Part shown: piece after piece, positions 48,556-57,040 of the stretch
How the letters are laid out: every line of letters starts with the position of its first letter
How positions within the stretch are numbered: the stretch's first letter is position 1
NCBI RefSeq assembly: GCF_013343215.1
Contig: NZ_CP039143.1
Span: 992,001 to 1,056,000, forward strand
Reading direction: 5' to 3'
DNA length: 64,000 nucleotides
DNA from: Acinetobacter sp. 10FS3-1
Lineage (GTDB): Bacteria; Pseudomonadota; Gammaproteobacteria; Pseudomonadales; Moraxellaceae
Program-made: the position numbers and the translations under genes
The notes under the pieces: generated by a model
Database searches by the model: none
Seen by the model: the letters and a program-made list of their open reading frames with translations, nothing else
Told to the model about the DNA's origin: nothing

Positions 48556-48930
48556 CATTTACCTGCAATCTTGCTACGTAAACCAAGCTTTTTTTCTAGC
48601 ATCTTTCCAACAGTACGTTCGCTCATGCTGTAACTTAAATCATGTATGTCATGTACCAATGAAAGAGCACCAATCGTGCATGCTTGCTGCCAATATACGG
48701 CTTTTAAGCGCTGTATCGGCCTGGCGTTTGCGCCAGGCATAATAGCCTGAAGTGCTGATACCTAACATTTACAGGCAGAAGATACCGTGACTTCATTCAC
48801 ATTCAGATCTTGCATTACCGTGTACTTTTCTTGGCATGATCTGTCAGAAAGTACACACGCGCTTTTTCTAAGGTGCTATTGGCTTCCTTGAGCTGTTTGA
48901 CTTCTTTCTCTAATTCCAGATCCCCTTAGG
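48556..48930 (-). pseudogene. 5' remnant of the same IS3-family element (orfA end and orfB start)
   Basis: The minus strand shows the end of OrfA (LELEKEVKQLKEANSTLEKA, then RVYFLTDHAKKSTR and stop) and OrfB fragments (CLGISTSGYYAWRKRQADTA, DLSYSMSERTVGKMLEKKLG, then LRSKIAGK). It is broken by frameshifts and ends at the IS66 target duplication. Removing IS66 and one CATTTACC joins it in frame with the remnant at 45636-46023. Confidence 0.78.
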
Positions 48931-49041
48931 ACTTGAGCAGCACTGTTGCACAAGATAGCCCTCAATATGTCTCCAAAGATTAAAGTTAGGTTATCTTTAG
49001 AGGCAGGAGCTGTCTATCATTTTGGCCAGAAGCACTAAATA
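48931..49041. other. Short IS-edge sequence before rluE
   Basis: Contains GCACTGTTGCACAA (about 48940-48955), reminiscent of an IS terminal repeat, but no partner end was found. No coding. Confidence 0.3.
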
Positions 49042-49833
49042 TTAACGACCATTTCGTCCACGACCACGTGATTTGGTATTTGGACGGGTAGTACCATTGG
49101 TCTTGCGACGAGGCTTTTCACCTTCTTCCATTTGCCAGATACGTGGGGTACCAGTTTTTTTCTTGGCTGCCCCAGCTTTACTGGCATTTTTATGCATAGG
49201 TTTGCCGCCGCTGCCGCCCGGTTTCTTCACATAAGAACGTGAACGATAAGGTTCTTGCGCAGGCACATCTTTAAAGTCTGGATACAGCAGCGGTTCGATT
49301 TCTTTGGTTTCACCCGGTTGTAGGCCCATTTGTACCAGATCAATTGAACCGATTTTAGTACGAATCAGGCGCAGCGTTGGAAAGCCAACAGCAGCGGTCA
49401 TACGACGAACCTGACGGTTACGGCCTTCACAAATCGAAACTTCCACCCACGACGTCGGCACTGAAGCGCGATAACGTACTGGAGGATTACGCTCCCATAA
49501 CCATTCCGGTTCAGCGACTTTAATCGCCTGTGCTGGCAAAGTCATTCCATCATTCAGCTCGACACCTTTACGAAGCTGCTCTAGCGCTTCTTCAGTCATC
49601 TCGCCATCGACCTGAACCAGATAGGTCTTGAATTTTTTATTGGCCGGGTTGGTAATAAACTGGTTCAAGCCGCCATGATCGGTCAGGAACATCAGACCTT
49701 CCGAATCCATATCTAGACGGCCTGCGATGCGTAAATCCGGATCATCAATGAAATCCGCCATGGTCTGATGTTTTTCATCAGCGCGGAATTGGGAGAGGAC
49801 GTCATAAGGTTTGTTTAGAATGACAATTTTCAC
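49042..49833 (-). CDS. rluE: 23S rRNA pseudouridine synthase, RluE-type
   Basis: A 263-residue RsuA-family pseudouridine synthase without an S4 domain. The order of motifs follows RluE: ILNKPYDVLSQF at the very N-terminus, GRLDMDSEGLMFLTDHG with catalytic Asp, WLWERNPPVRYRASVPTSWV, and CEGRNRQVRRMTAAVGFPTL. E. coli RluE modifies U2457 of 23S rRNA. A basic, low-complexity C-terminal tail of about 60 residues (KKPGGSGGKPMHKNASKAG … RGRGRNGR) is added, probably for RNA binding. Neighbours are IS remnants, so the gene may mark the chromosomal side of the insertion region. Confidence 0.9.
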   Translation of the reverse strand: MKIVILNKPYDVLSQFRADEKHQTMADFIDDPDLRIAGRLDMDSEGLMFLTDHGGLNQFITNPANKKFKTYLVQVDGEMTEEALEQLRKGVELNDGMTLPAQAIKVAEPEWLWERNPPVRYRASVPTSWVEVSICEGRNRQVRRMTAAVGFPTLRLIRTKIGSIDLVQMGLQPGETKEIEPLLYPDFKDVPAQEPYRSRSYVKKPGGSGGKPMHKNASKAGAAKKKTGTPRIWQMEEGEKPRRKTNGTTRPNTKSRGRGRNGR

Positions 49834-49933
49834 TGTAACCTACTAAAAAATATAAGATAATTTTATTGTGGTTTTAATCTTACCCGTTTGGTTACCCGCT
49901 TTGGGAGAAGTAGGGGTAAAAGTTGGTAAATAA

Positions 49934-49953
49934 AAGCCCACTATGTGTGGGCT
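49934..49953 (-). terminator. Hairpin downstream of the HTH fragment
   Basis: On the minus strand GCCCAC-acata-GTGGGC is followed by TTTTATTT, right after the stop of the 49955-50143 frame. Confidence 0.6.
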
Positions 49954-49954
49954 A

Positions 49955-50143
49955 TCATAGCAGATTCTGTTTTATGTTCTTCAACTTTATTCTTGACGTA
50001 AGATGGCTACCAGCACACGTCTTCTTCGGACAAATTGGTTGCTGAAGGTCGCCAGAATTTACTAGCACATAAAATTTATCCTTTTCAATAGCCAGTAATT
50101 GCATAAACTCTTTCACTCGGATTCCACGAGCACTTTCCAGCAT
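49955..50143 (-). pseudogene. AlpA-like helix-turn-helix fragment
   Basis: A 62-codon frame whose IRVKEFMQLLAIEKDKFYVL and VNSGDLQQPICPKK read like the winged-helix core of AlpA/excisionase-type regulators (turn, 'W/F-Y-x-L-V-x-x-G-D-L-P-x-P'). The part after that is not family-like. The N-terminus may be a truncated start. It could be a relic of a prophage or integrative element. Family assignment is tentative. Confidence 0.35.
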
Positions 50144-50354
50144 GACACCTCTTCAACCTTTGTGGAAATCGTTGTGGTGCTATTGCTTCAATCCAAGATA
50201 TGACGGAGATCATTCTTTTAAATATGCGTGATGAGATAGTTTTTATGCTGGTATTTACCGTGAAAACTTGAGAAAAGCTGAATTGACAGAAAAGCCTTAT
50301 ATAAGACACTACTATTTGTAGAGTAGTCGTTCTATACAAAATTGACCCGGTATT

Positions 50355-50382
50355 AAAAGCTCATCAAATGATGGGCTTTTTA
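50355..50382 (+). terminator. Isolated terminator upstream of the GDPD gene
   Basis: AAAAGCTCATCA and TGATGGGCTTTT arms (one mismatch) with a T-run. Confidence 0.7.
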
Positions 50383-50473
50383 TTATTAAACACTATGAAA
50401 TTATAGCGTTCTAATCATCTTGTAATATGCATGACTTAATCTTGCTGCTTCTTAAAAAATATGAAGCTTTAAT

Positions 50474-51559
50474 ATGAGTAAGTCACTTTTAGCAATTTTA
50501 ATCGGTTCAGTACTTTTTTTATCAGGGTGTGATAATGAAAATGATGATATCCAAGTATCAAATCCTGATTCAGAAGAGAAACATTTGTTCTTTAAAGACA
50601 GGGACTTTGATCTTCAGGCACATAGAGGAGGATTAGGTTTAAGAACAGAGAGTAGTATTGCCTCATTTAGCAATGCGCTTGAAATGGGAGTAACCACATT
50701 AGAATTAGATACACAAGTCACTAAAGATGGAAAAGTAGTAGTAACACATGATCGTCAAATTTCTAAAAATAAGTGTCTAGATACAGGCCCTGCTTTTGTG
50801 GGGGATCTAGATTACCCGTATGTTGGAAAATATATAAAAGACTTAACTTTAGAGCAGATTAAAACAATGGATTGTGGTTCTTTGCGTTTAAAAGATTACC
50901 CACAGCAGCTGACTAGCCCTGGTGCTAAAATGCTAACTCTTAAAGAATTTTTTACTTTAGTTAAAAAATATAAATCAGAAAATGTCTTAATGAATATTGA
51001 GACCAAGATAGAGGCTGGAGCGCCAGAGCAAACTGCACCGCGCGAGCAATTTGTTAAAGCTGTTTTAGATGAAGTGAAAAAATCAGGACTTGAAAATCAG
51101 ATTACAATCCAGAGTTTTGATTGGGGAGCTTTAATGGTTGTGAAAGAGCTAAATCCTAAATTACCGATTATTGCTTTAACAAATGGACAGCAGTTTTTAC
51201 AAGTAGGTCAACCAGGTAAATCCCCTTGGTTAGGTGGGTTAGATATTGATGATTTTAATGGTGACTTAATAGCAGCGGTTAAGTCCTTTGGTGCAGATGC
51301 TGTTTCACCCGTACATGGTAATCCACAGAATGGAAAAATAGGCGATTTTAACTATGTGCCATATACGACTAAAGAAATGGTGGAAAAAGCACATCAAAAT
51401 AATTTAAAAGTTATTCCGTGGACTGTATCTGATATTGAAACTATAAATCATTTGATCGGTATTGGTGTGGATGGTGTTATTACCGATTTGCCAGATGTAG
51501 CCAGAAAAGCAATGTCTGAAAATAGAATGGATTTACCTGATCCGATTTATAAAAAATAA
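50474..51559 (+). CDS. Glycerophosphodiester phosphodiesterase, lipoprotein
   Basis: A 361-residue GlpQ-like enzyme cleaving deacylated phospholipids to glycerol-3-phosphate and the alcohol. Lipoprotein signal MSKSLLAILIGSVLFLSGC (lipobox LSGC), then an Asp/Asn-rich linker. The TIM-barrel GDPD core has LQAHRGGLGLRTESSIASF (catalytic His), LELDTQVTKDGKVVVTHD (Glu, Asp, His) and IETKIE, ending GVDGVITDLPDVA. It would complement the phospholipase C and lipase upstream in degrading phospholipid. AT-rich relative to core genes. Confidence 0.9.
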   Translation: MSKSLLAILIGSVLFLSGCDNENDDIQVSNPDSEEKHLFFKDRDFDLQAHRGGLGLRTESSIASFSNALEMGVTTLELDTQVTKDGKVVVTHDRQISKNKCLDTGPAFVGDLDYPYVGKYIKDLTLEQIKTMDCGSLRLKDYPQQLTSPGAKMLTLKEFFTLVKKYKSENVLMNIETKIEAGAPEQTAPREQFVKAVLDEVKKSGLENQITIQSFDWGALMVVKELNPKLPIIALTNGQQFLQVGQPGKSPWLGGLDIDDFNGDLIAAVKSFGADAVSPVHGNPQNGKIGDFNYVPYTTKEMVEKAHQNNLKVIPWTVSDIETINHLIGIGVDGVITDLPDVARKAMSENRMDLPDPIYKK

Positions 51560-51580
51560 GCTGCAGCATTCATTATTTTT

Positions 51581-51602
51581 AAAACCTCCTGCGGGAGGTT
51601 TT
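51581..51602 (+). terminator. Terminator of the GDPD gene
   Basis: AAAACCTCC and GGAGGTTTT arms, loop TGCG region. Confidence 0.85.
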
Positions 51603-51811
51603 ATAGAATCAGTTTCAATAAAGCTATTAATTCTGGTTTTGCCTATTTGGCTTGCATAGTATGCCTGAAATTGAGTCCACAGTTAATGATGAAAAAATTA
51701 AAGTGTGTCGGGATTATTTGAGAGACATTTAATAATTCGCAGAAAGTATGGCGCTGTGCAAACCTGTAATTTGCTCTGCTTAGGTCTATGCCAAAGTGTT
51801 TTGGATAAAAT

Positions 51812-51837
51812 AAAAAAACCCACTAAATATGTGGGTT
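51812..51837 (-). terminator. Terminator of the 58-aa secreted protein gene
   Basis: On the minus strand ACCCAC-atattta-GTGGGT runs into seven T, 30 bp after the stop at 51867. Confidence 0.85.
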
Positions 51838-51866
51838 CTTTAGGTTTGTGCAGACCTGGATTAAAA

Positions 51867-52043
51867 TTATTTTGTTGCTTCTTGAGTTGCAGCACTTTCG
51901 TTGGTTGTAGCTTCAGAAGCGCTAGCTTCTTGAGTCGCGACTTCTGATGCAGGAGCTTCAGTAGGTTGAGCTTCAGCAGCAACAGCAATTGCACAGTTAG
52001 CAGAAATTAAAGTAGCTAAAGCGATTTTAGATAAATTATTCAT
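51867..52043 (-). CDS. Small exported Ala/Thr/Glu-rich protein, 58 aa
   Basis: MNNLSKIALATLISANCAIA is a clear signal peptide (cleavage near VAAEA, residue 23-25). The mature ~34 residues are a low-complexity mix of Ala, Thr, Glu, Ser and Pro (for example PTEAPASEVATQEASASEAT) with no aromatic residue. AAGAG precedes the ATG and a strong terminator follows the stop. Together these make it a convincing gene, though it overlaps a longer spurious Leu/Lys-rich frame on the same strand. No family recognised. Abundant small periplasmic proteins of this composition occur in Acinetobacter. Confidence 0.72.
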   Translation of the reverse strand: MNNLSKIALATLISANCAIAVAAEAQPTEAPASEVATQEASASEATTNESAATQEATK

Positions 52044-53250
52044 GTATTTACTCTTACATTAGACAAAAAAATAAGACTAAACCTTAATGAAGAAATTACT
52101 TGGAGGGTGTTATTGTTTGTCTTGGTTCTGTAAGAAAACCAAATGAAAAGTAACACAAAATTCTATCCAGTCGTCAAATCTAATAATTTAAGTGAACTCA
52201 TCTGGAAAATCCGAAGACGGATCTTCGGTATTAGTCGTATAGTTTTATATTTTTCGTCAGACAGATTACAGCATACAAAACCCTGCTAAATATGCATTAT
52301 TGGTGGGGGATTTTTTTATCGGCAGCGGATAAGGATTAATGGGCAATTTCAAAATTGTGAGTATTCGGTAAAATTAAAACTGGCTTTGTTGCATAAAGAT
52401 TTAGAAGTCAGAGTTACCCCAAACAATTCAAATCCAAGACACAATATGGGTATGAGGTTGACCTAATTCTGTGAATCTGTTGAGAACTGCTAAACGTGTG
52501 TGAATTTTATCCACCTGACCAGGAAAGTTTCTAGCCCTTAATTTATCGCTCAATAGTTGGATGCAATGCAGCTTAGTTTCGACCAAGCTGCGGTGATGAG
52601 ACTCAAACTATTTTCCCAATCGCTCTTCCTGGACGTTTGATGATTTTCAATAATTCATTTCTCTCTCAAGATCCAATTTTTTGTCTTTCTAAGGCTTTAC
52701 ATTTTTTCTTGGAGGAATCATGGCATGTGCTGAACGATCTGAATCAATTGTCTACAGCATTGAAGCACTGTGTCAGCATAAGTTGGATTTGCCCGTGTTT
52801 ACCTTATGGCTGGGCCATATCCTTGAGTCTTAGGATCAAACCAGATGGAGAGATTGCCTGGCTCAATTAAAGCTTGGTTATAAGAAGAGCAATGGGTGGT
52901 GCGATAGATTGTAGATACTGGCTTCTTGATTGTGAAATGATCGTGTTGAAGAGGCCTTTAAGAGCAGCGGTATGTAACAAAGCCAGGCGGTTCTCACAGA
53001 CTAATATCGATTAAGACAGAATCTGATATAGAGTTGTTGAGAATGAAGATTTTCATAGGAAATGGCTTCTGTAATTACATAAAACTGCAAAACGTTGCGT
53101 TTTATTTAACCGGGAAATGTGGCTATTGCCCGTATAAATCTCGAACAGTTTAAAATACGATTAGAATATGATGCGTGAAGAAAAGTTGAACGTATTGTCT
53201 ATTTGGCAAATATTTTTAAATTCGCCAGCTACAAAGGGAGAGCTTGTACA
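52044..53250. other. Region upstream of icd with a decayed IS
   Basis: No intact gene. The middle (52382-52984) is an IS remnant, listed separately. The right 260 bp must hold the icd promoter. It includes a small AAAACG-TTG-CGTTTT stem at about 53092-53106. Confidence 0.5.
52382..52984 (-). mobile_element. Decayed IS5-family element, 603 bp
   Basis: The ends GGCTTTGTTGCATA and, reversed, GGCTTTGTTACATA differ at one base. Between them the minus strand keeps the C-terminus of an IS5-family transposase (ESHHRSLVETKLHCIQLL, KLRARNFPGQVDKIHTRLAV, LNRFTELGQPHTHIVSWI). It also keeps shredded N-terminal pieces (PTYADTVLQCC). Most of the catalytic middle is deleted. No target duplication was found, consistent with age. 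Confidence 0.78.
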
Positions 53251-54507
53251 ATGGGTTATCAAAAAATCGTGGTGCCTGCGGATGGGAATAAAATAACCGT
53301 CAATGCAGATCTCTCATTAAATGTACCCAACAATCCTATCATTCCTTTTATTGAGGGTGACGGTATTGGTGTAGATATTACCCCGACCATGCAAAAAGTG
53401 GTAGATGCTGCCATTTTAAAAGCTTATCGAGGTAAGCGTTCCATTGAGTGGATGGAGGTTTATTGCGGTGAAAAGGCCAACAAGATTTATGGCATCTATA
53501 TGCCGGAAGAAACCTTTGAAGCGCTACGTGATTATGTAATCTCCATCAAAGGCCCGCTGACTACCCCTGTGGGTGGTGGGATTCGCTCCTTGAATGTTGC
53601 ATTGCGTCAGGAATTAGACCTGTATGTCTGTGTGCGCCCGGTACGCTGGTTTGAAGGCGTACCTTGTCCTGTACAAAATCCTGAATTGACCGATATGGTT
53701 ATTTTCCGGGAAAACTCCGAAGATATTTATGCGGGTATTGAATGGAAGGCGGACTCACCAGAAGCTAAAAAAGTCATCAAGTTTTTAAAAGAAGAAATGG
53801 GCGTGACCAAAATCCGCTTTGAGGAAAATTGCGGAATTGGCATTAAACCGGTATCTAAAGAGGGGACGCAGCGTCTGGTACGTAAGGCCATCCAGTTTGC
53901 AATTGACAATAACAAGCCAAGTGTAACGCTGGTGCACAAAGGCAATATCATGAAATATACCGAAGGGGCGTTTAAGGATTGGGGCTATGAAGTCGCGCTA
54001 GAGCGCTTTGGCGGTGAACTGCTCGACGGCGGCCCATGGGTAAAAATTAAAAATCCTAAAACAGGTAAAGACATTATTATTAAAGATGTGATTGCAGATG
54101 CTTTCCTGCAGCAGATTCTGATGCGTCCTGCTGATTATTCTGTAATTGCGACCCTGAACCTGAATGGGGACTATATTTCCGATGCGCTTGCAGCCGAGGT
54201 GGGTGGTATCGGTATTGCTCCAGGTGCCAATATTGGCGGTTCGATTGCGGTCTATGAAGCCACGCATGGTACAGCACCTAAATATGCCGGACAGGATAAG
54301 GTGAACCCGGGTTCAATCATTCTTTCCGCCGAAATGATGCTCCGTGATATGGGCTGGACTGAGGCAGCCGATCTGATCATCAAGGGGGTTTCTGGTGCGA
54401 TTGCCGATAAAACTGTGACCTATGATTTTGAACGCCTCATGCCAGATGCTACCTTATTGCGCTGTTCCGAATTTGGTGATGCCATTATTGACAATATGGA
54501 TGAATAG
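53251..54507 (+). CDS. icd: NADP-dependent isocitrate dehydrogenase (homodimeric type)
   Basis: TCA-cycle enzyme. 418 residues from the ATG at 53251, which has AAAGGGAG upstream and gives the family start [12 protein letters not shown]. Codons back to 53203 are not family-like. Motifs: [35 protein letters not shown] (containing the Ser phosphorylated by AceK in E. coli), [15 protein letters not shown], and [19 protein letters not shown] with Asp metal ligands. [20 protein letters not shown] carries NADP-binding residues. Single gene with terminator. Confidence 0.96.
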   Translation: MGYQKIVVPADGNKITVNADLSLNVPNNPIIPFIEGDGIGVDITPTMQKVVDAAILKAYRGKRSIEWMEVYCGEKANKIYGIYMPEETFEALRDYVISIKGPLTTPVGGGIRSLNVALRQELDLYVCVRPVRWFEGVPCPVQNPELTDMVIFRENSEDIYAGIEWKADSPEAKKVIKFLKEEMGVTKIRFEENCGIGIKPVSKEGTQRLVRKAIQFAIDNNKPSVTLVHKGNIMKYTEGAFKDWGYEVALERFGGELLDGGPWVKIKNPKTGKDIIIKDVIADAFLQQILMRPADYSVIATLNLNGDYISDALAAEVGGIGIAPGANIGGSIAVYEATHGTAPKYAGQDKVNPGSIILSAEMMLRDMGWTEAADLIIKGVSGAIADKTVTYDFERLMPDATLLRCSEFGDAIIDNMDE

Positions 54508-54807
54508 GGCGCGGTGTACTGTCCTGCAAAGCCCGTATTTAATGCGGGTTTTTTATAAAAAGAAACTGGGAGACTTAAGTAAATTGGGTTTAAAAAACAA
54601 ACAAAAGTTAAAACAGGTATCAGCATGAAGTTTTATGTAAAATTTGTAAAAAACTAAAAAAGTACCCACATAATTTCAAGCGTTTAATGGAAGTCATTTT
54701 ACATTGACGTGTTTAGATACAGCTTGGTGATTGGCTTATTTCATATAAACGTTAGAGTGATGAATGAACTTCCAGTGATAGAGATCTTCTCCAAAGGAGT
54801 GTAACTT
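54508..54807. other. Intergenic region after icd
   Basis: Holds the icd terminator (54528-54555). The remainder is AT-rich, with no credible frame. The promoter of the following 42-aa gene should lie here. Confidence 0.5.
54528..54555 (+). terminator. Terminator of icd
   Basis: AAGCCCGTA and TGCGGGTT arms with six T. Confidence 0.82.
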
Positions 54808-54936
54808 ATGGCAAAAACCAAGGCTAAACATCGTCAAGTCCAGCAAAAGGACAAAAAAGATAATATTCAGAATGACGAGCAACAACAGCAACAGCAACAA
54901 CCTTCCAAGCCATCTCGTGCGAAAAAGCGTAAATAG
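54808..54936 (+). CDS. Small Gln/Lys-rich protein, 42 aa
   Basis: The ATG at 54808 has a strong AAAGGAG (54793-54799) upstream, and a terminator follows the stop. The protein is very hydrophilic: a Lys/Gln/Asp-rich first half (KTKAKHRQVQQKDKKDN), a seven-Gln run, and a basic end (SKPSRAKKRK). It is likely disordered and possibly nucleic-acid binding. No family recognised. The encoding CAA/CAG tract is a potential slippage site. Confidence 0.68.
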   Translation: MAKTKAKHRQVQQKDKKDNIQNDEQQQQQQQPSKPSRAKKRK

Positions 54937-54960
54937 ATTTCTCTCAACCCTCATTTAAAC

Positions 54961-54991
54961 AACAAAGCCCTCTTGTGAGGGCTTTGTTTTA
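54961..54991 (+). terminator. Terminator of the 42-aa protein gene
   Basis: AACAAAGCCCTC and GAGGGCTTTGTT form a perfect 12-bp stem with a TTGT loop. Confidence 0.9.
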
Positions 54992-55090
54992 GTCTTTTGC
55001 TTATAAGAATCATCACTCAAAATAACAGACCCGAATATATTGAGATTTTTACTTAAGAGGGGAAACGGAAAACTTGGTATATAAGTAGGA

Positions 55091-55636
55091 GTGAAAATTA
55101 TAAAAACCATTATTATGCTATTCAGTTTGGCGGTGCTTTTAATGGCCTGTCAGCCACCCCCTTCAGGTGAGGCTGGAAGCTGGAAGACGCCTTATCTCTA
55201 TTGGCAGTTGCAGAAAGCGGAACTGGTCGGACCGCTGACCATGCCGGTACAAGGCATTCAACCCGGCCAGATTCAAGATACCTGGGGTGCTGCGCGCAGT
55301 GAAGGACGTAAACACCAGGGAATTGATATTTTTGCCAGACGTGGAACAGCTGTGCTGAGTACAACCCAAGGGATTGTTCGCCGTGTGGGAACCAATTCAT
55401 TGGGTGGAAAAGTCATCTGGATAACTGGGCCGAATTTAAGCCAGCATTATTATGCCCATCTGGAAGATTATGCTGCACACATTCAGGAGGGTGACTGGGT
55501 GGAAGCCGGAGAAGTCATTGCTTATGTGGGGAATACGGGCAATGCCAAAAACACTCCACCGCATTTGCATTATGGTATTTACTTTAGCAAGCAAGGCGCC
55601 ACTAATCCCTATCCCTATTTGCTACCTTCCTCCTGA
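55091..55636 (+). CDS. M23 family metallopeptidase lipoprotein
   Basis: A 181-residue LytM/M23 domain protein acting on peptidoglycan cross-bridges, or a non-catalytic amidase activator. Signal MKIIKTIIMLFSLAVLLMAC (lipobox LMAC). M23 motifs: HQGIDIFARRGTAVLS (HxxxD), then YYAHLEDYAAHIQEGDWVEA and HLHYGIYF (HxH), so zinc ligands are complete and activity is plausible. The GTG at 55091 is taken as start because it supplies the basic signal n-region, although its AGGA is very close. The ATG at 55115 is the alternative. The 3' end overlaps the convergent MFS gene by 22 bp. Confidence 0.85.
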   Translation: MKIIKTIIMLFSLAVLLMACQPPPSGEAGSWKTPYLYWQLQKAELVGPLTMPVQGIQPGQIQDTWGAARSEGRKHQGIDIFARRGTAVLSTTQGIVRRVGTNSLGGKVIWITGPNLSQHYYAHLEDYAAHIQEGDWVEAGEVIAYVGNTGNAKNTPPHLHYGIYFSKQGATNPYPYLLPSS

Positions 55637-56838
55637 GCAGCAAGAGAGCGGGTGGATTCATGAGGCTTGAATCGGGCGGGGCGTGTGCACCAGAATAATT
55701 GTAGTGCTCCCAACAAAAGCACACACGCAGCCAATACAAATTGCTGATAATAGCTTAAGCCTAAATATTGCAAAGCACTAAAACTAAGGCCACCAATCAG
55801 TTGAACAGCAGCAAAACATAGGGTGGCGATACTCCAGAGCTTTTTATAAGCCAGTCCGTACAGCTGTAAAATGGTATAAGAAGTCAAAAACACCACCGCC
55901 GGGTTAAGCAGGCCGGTAAAAAAAGAAGAGCCGAAAGTGAGTAGAGAACTCTGTTTTGCTGTTGCCAGTAATATAGCGACAATATACAAGCTGTAAAGAA
56001 TTTTCAGGGCGCTAAAGTTACCGAATTTTCTCGCCAGTGCATAGGCCGTTAAGGCACCTAATGCACTTCCTAGGCCATATAAAATCCAGTTAAAGTTAAT
56101 CCAGAATAAACTGAGTTCGAGCTGATGGCTTAAGTAATCAACCCAGAAAAGTGAATGCGGAATATAGGCAAACGCACTACAGGCGTAAACGGTCAATAAG
56201 CTATAAAAAACTGAATTTAGAGAATTTTTGGGTAAATTGGTGGCTGCTTGTGTGGACAAATAGGGTTTAAACTGTTGGAGCAATAAACTTAAACATAAAC
56301 AAATAAACAAGGCAAAACCGCATAAGATGAGCCAGGCAGTCTGGATAGACATCTGATCCAGATAAGGCAGGAACAGGGTGGCGACTAGCACACCTAGGCC
56401 AATTCCGCTAAATCCAATAAAGTTGATTTTCAGCCGATCCTGAAGGTCGCAACACTGCGCCACCACACTCGGCGATAAGATCATCAAGAGTCCACCACTG
56501 ATTCCGGAAATGACACGCCAAGAGATATACCAAATCTCGGAAAATCCTGAAAAAGCACAGCATAGTAAACTGAACACGCCTGCAATGGCTGCCATTTGAA
56601 TATAATGAGCCATGCTCCGGTCTTGCGGCAGCCGCATGGCTGTAAACGCCCCGATCAGGTAACCGAGCAAATTGGCACTGCCCAGCAGGCTGGCAAAATT
56701 TGTCGTCCAGGCAAATGCTTCTCGGGTGCCAGGCAAAAGTGCCGTATAAGAAAAGCGCAGGATACCAATGCCGAGGCACATGCTCAGGCAGAGAAACAGA
56801 CTGAGTTTGATTGTATTTGAGGACATCCATGTGCTCAT
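55615..56838 (-). CDS. MFS transporter, YbfB/YjiJ family
   Basis: About 407 residues with 12 predicted membrane helices, matching the YbfB/YjiJ group of the major facilitator superfamily. Landmarks are GIGILRFSYTALLPGTREAF at helix 1, ASLLGSANLLGYLIGAFTAM (helix 2 and loop) and WRVISGISGGLLMILSPSVV. The substrate is unknown. The ATG at 56838 (MSTWMSSN) or at 56826 is preferred over 56913, which would add a non-hydrophobic Cys/Tyr-rich stretch. No strong ribosome binding site is seen for any. Confidence 0.84.
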   Translation of the reverse strand: MSTWMSSNTIKLSLFLCLSMCLGIGILRFSYTALLPGTREAFAWTTNFASLLGSANLLGYLIGAFTAMRLPQDRSMAHYIQMAAIAGVFSLLCCAFSGFSEIWYISWRVISGISGGLLMILSPSVVAQCCDLQDRLKINFIGFSGIGLGVLVATLFLPYLDQMSIQTAWLILCGFALFICLCLSLLLQQFKPYLSTQAATNLPKNSLNSVFYSLLTVYACSAFAYIPHSLFWVDYLSHQLELSLFWINFNWILYGLGSALGALTAYALARKFGNFSALKILYSLYIVAILLATAKQSSLLTFGSSFFTGLLNPAVVFLTSYTILQLYGLAYKKLWSIATLCFAAVQLIGGLSFSALQYLGLSYYQQFVLAACVLLLGALQLFWCTRPARFKPHESTRSLAAQEEGSK

Positions 56839-56992
56839 CAAATTATAATATTTGATTAAAAAATAGCATGAATAGTCGGGTTTGTGGCAAAAATCACCGT
56901 TTAAGGAACCCATGGGTTCAGTAAATGGCCTCTAGAGAGGCCAGTTTTAAAGAGTTCAGCCACGGTACACACTGGAAATTTGCTGCAGATAT

Positions 56993-57024
56993 AAAAAAAC
57001 CACATAGATATATGCGGTTTTTTT
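56993..57024. terminator. Terminator downstream of alaA
   Basis: AAAAAACCACATA and TATGCGGTTTTTT arms (one G-T pair) with T-runs on both strands. Confidence 0.8.
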
Positions 57025-57040
57025 ATTGGGCTCTGGAAAA

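Larger units (their letters stand above)
49834..50473. other. Intergenic region with an HTH gene fragment
   Basis: Holds a minus-strand AlpA-like fragment (49955-50143) with a downstream hairpin, and an isolated forward terminator at 50355-50382 that closes nothing intact. An overlapping minus frame at 50085-50339 has no recognisable protein. Confidence 0.45.
51560..51866. other. Convergent intergenic region
   Basis: Contains the GDPD terminator (+) and the terminator of the 58-aa secreted protein (-). No coding sequence seen. Confidence 0.5.

Noticed and set aside
48482..48742. 86-codon forward frame after tnpC
   Set aside because: Overlaps the end of tnpC and is antisense to IS3 remnants.
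50085..50339. 84-codon minus-strand frame
   Set aside because: No family-like sequence. It overlaps the AlpA-like fragment in another frame.
51698..51994. 98-codon Leu/Lys-rich minus-strand frame
   Set aside because: It is the shifted frame of the repeat-coded 58-aa exported protein and runs through that gene's terminator.
52637..52870. 77-codon forward frame upstream of icd
   Set aside because: It is antisense to the decayed IS5-family transposase.
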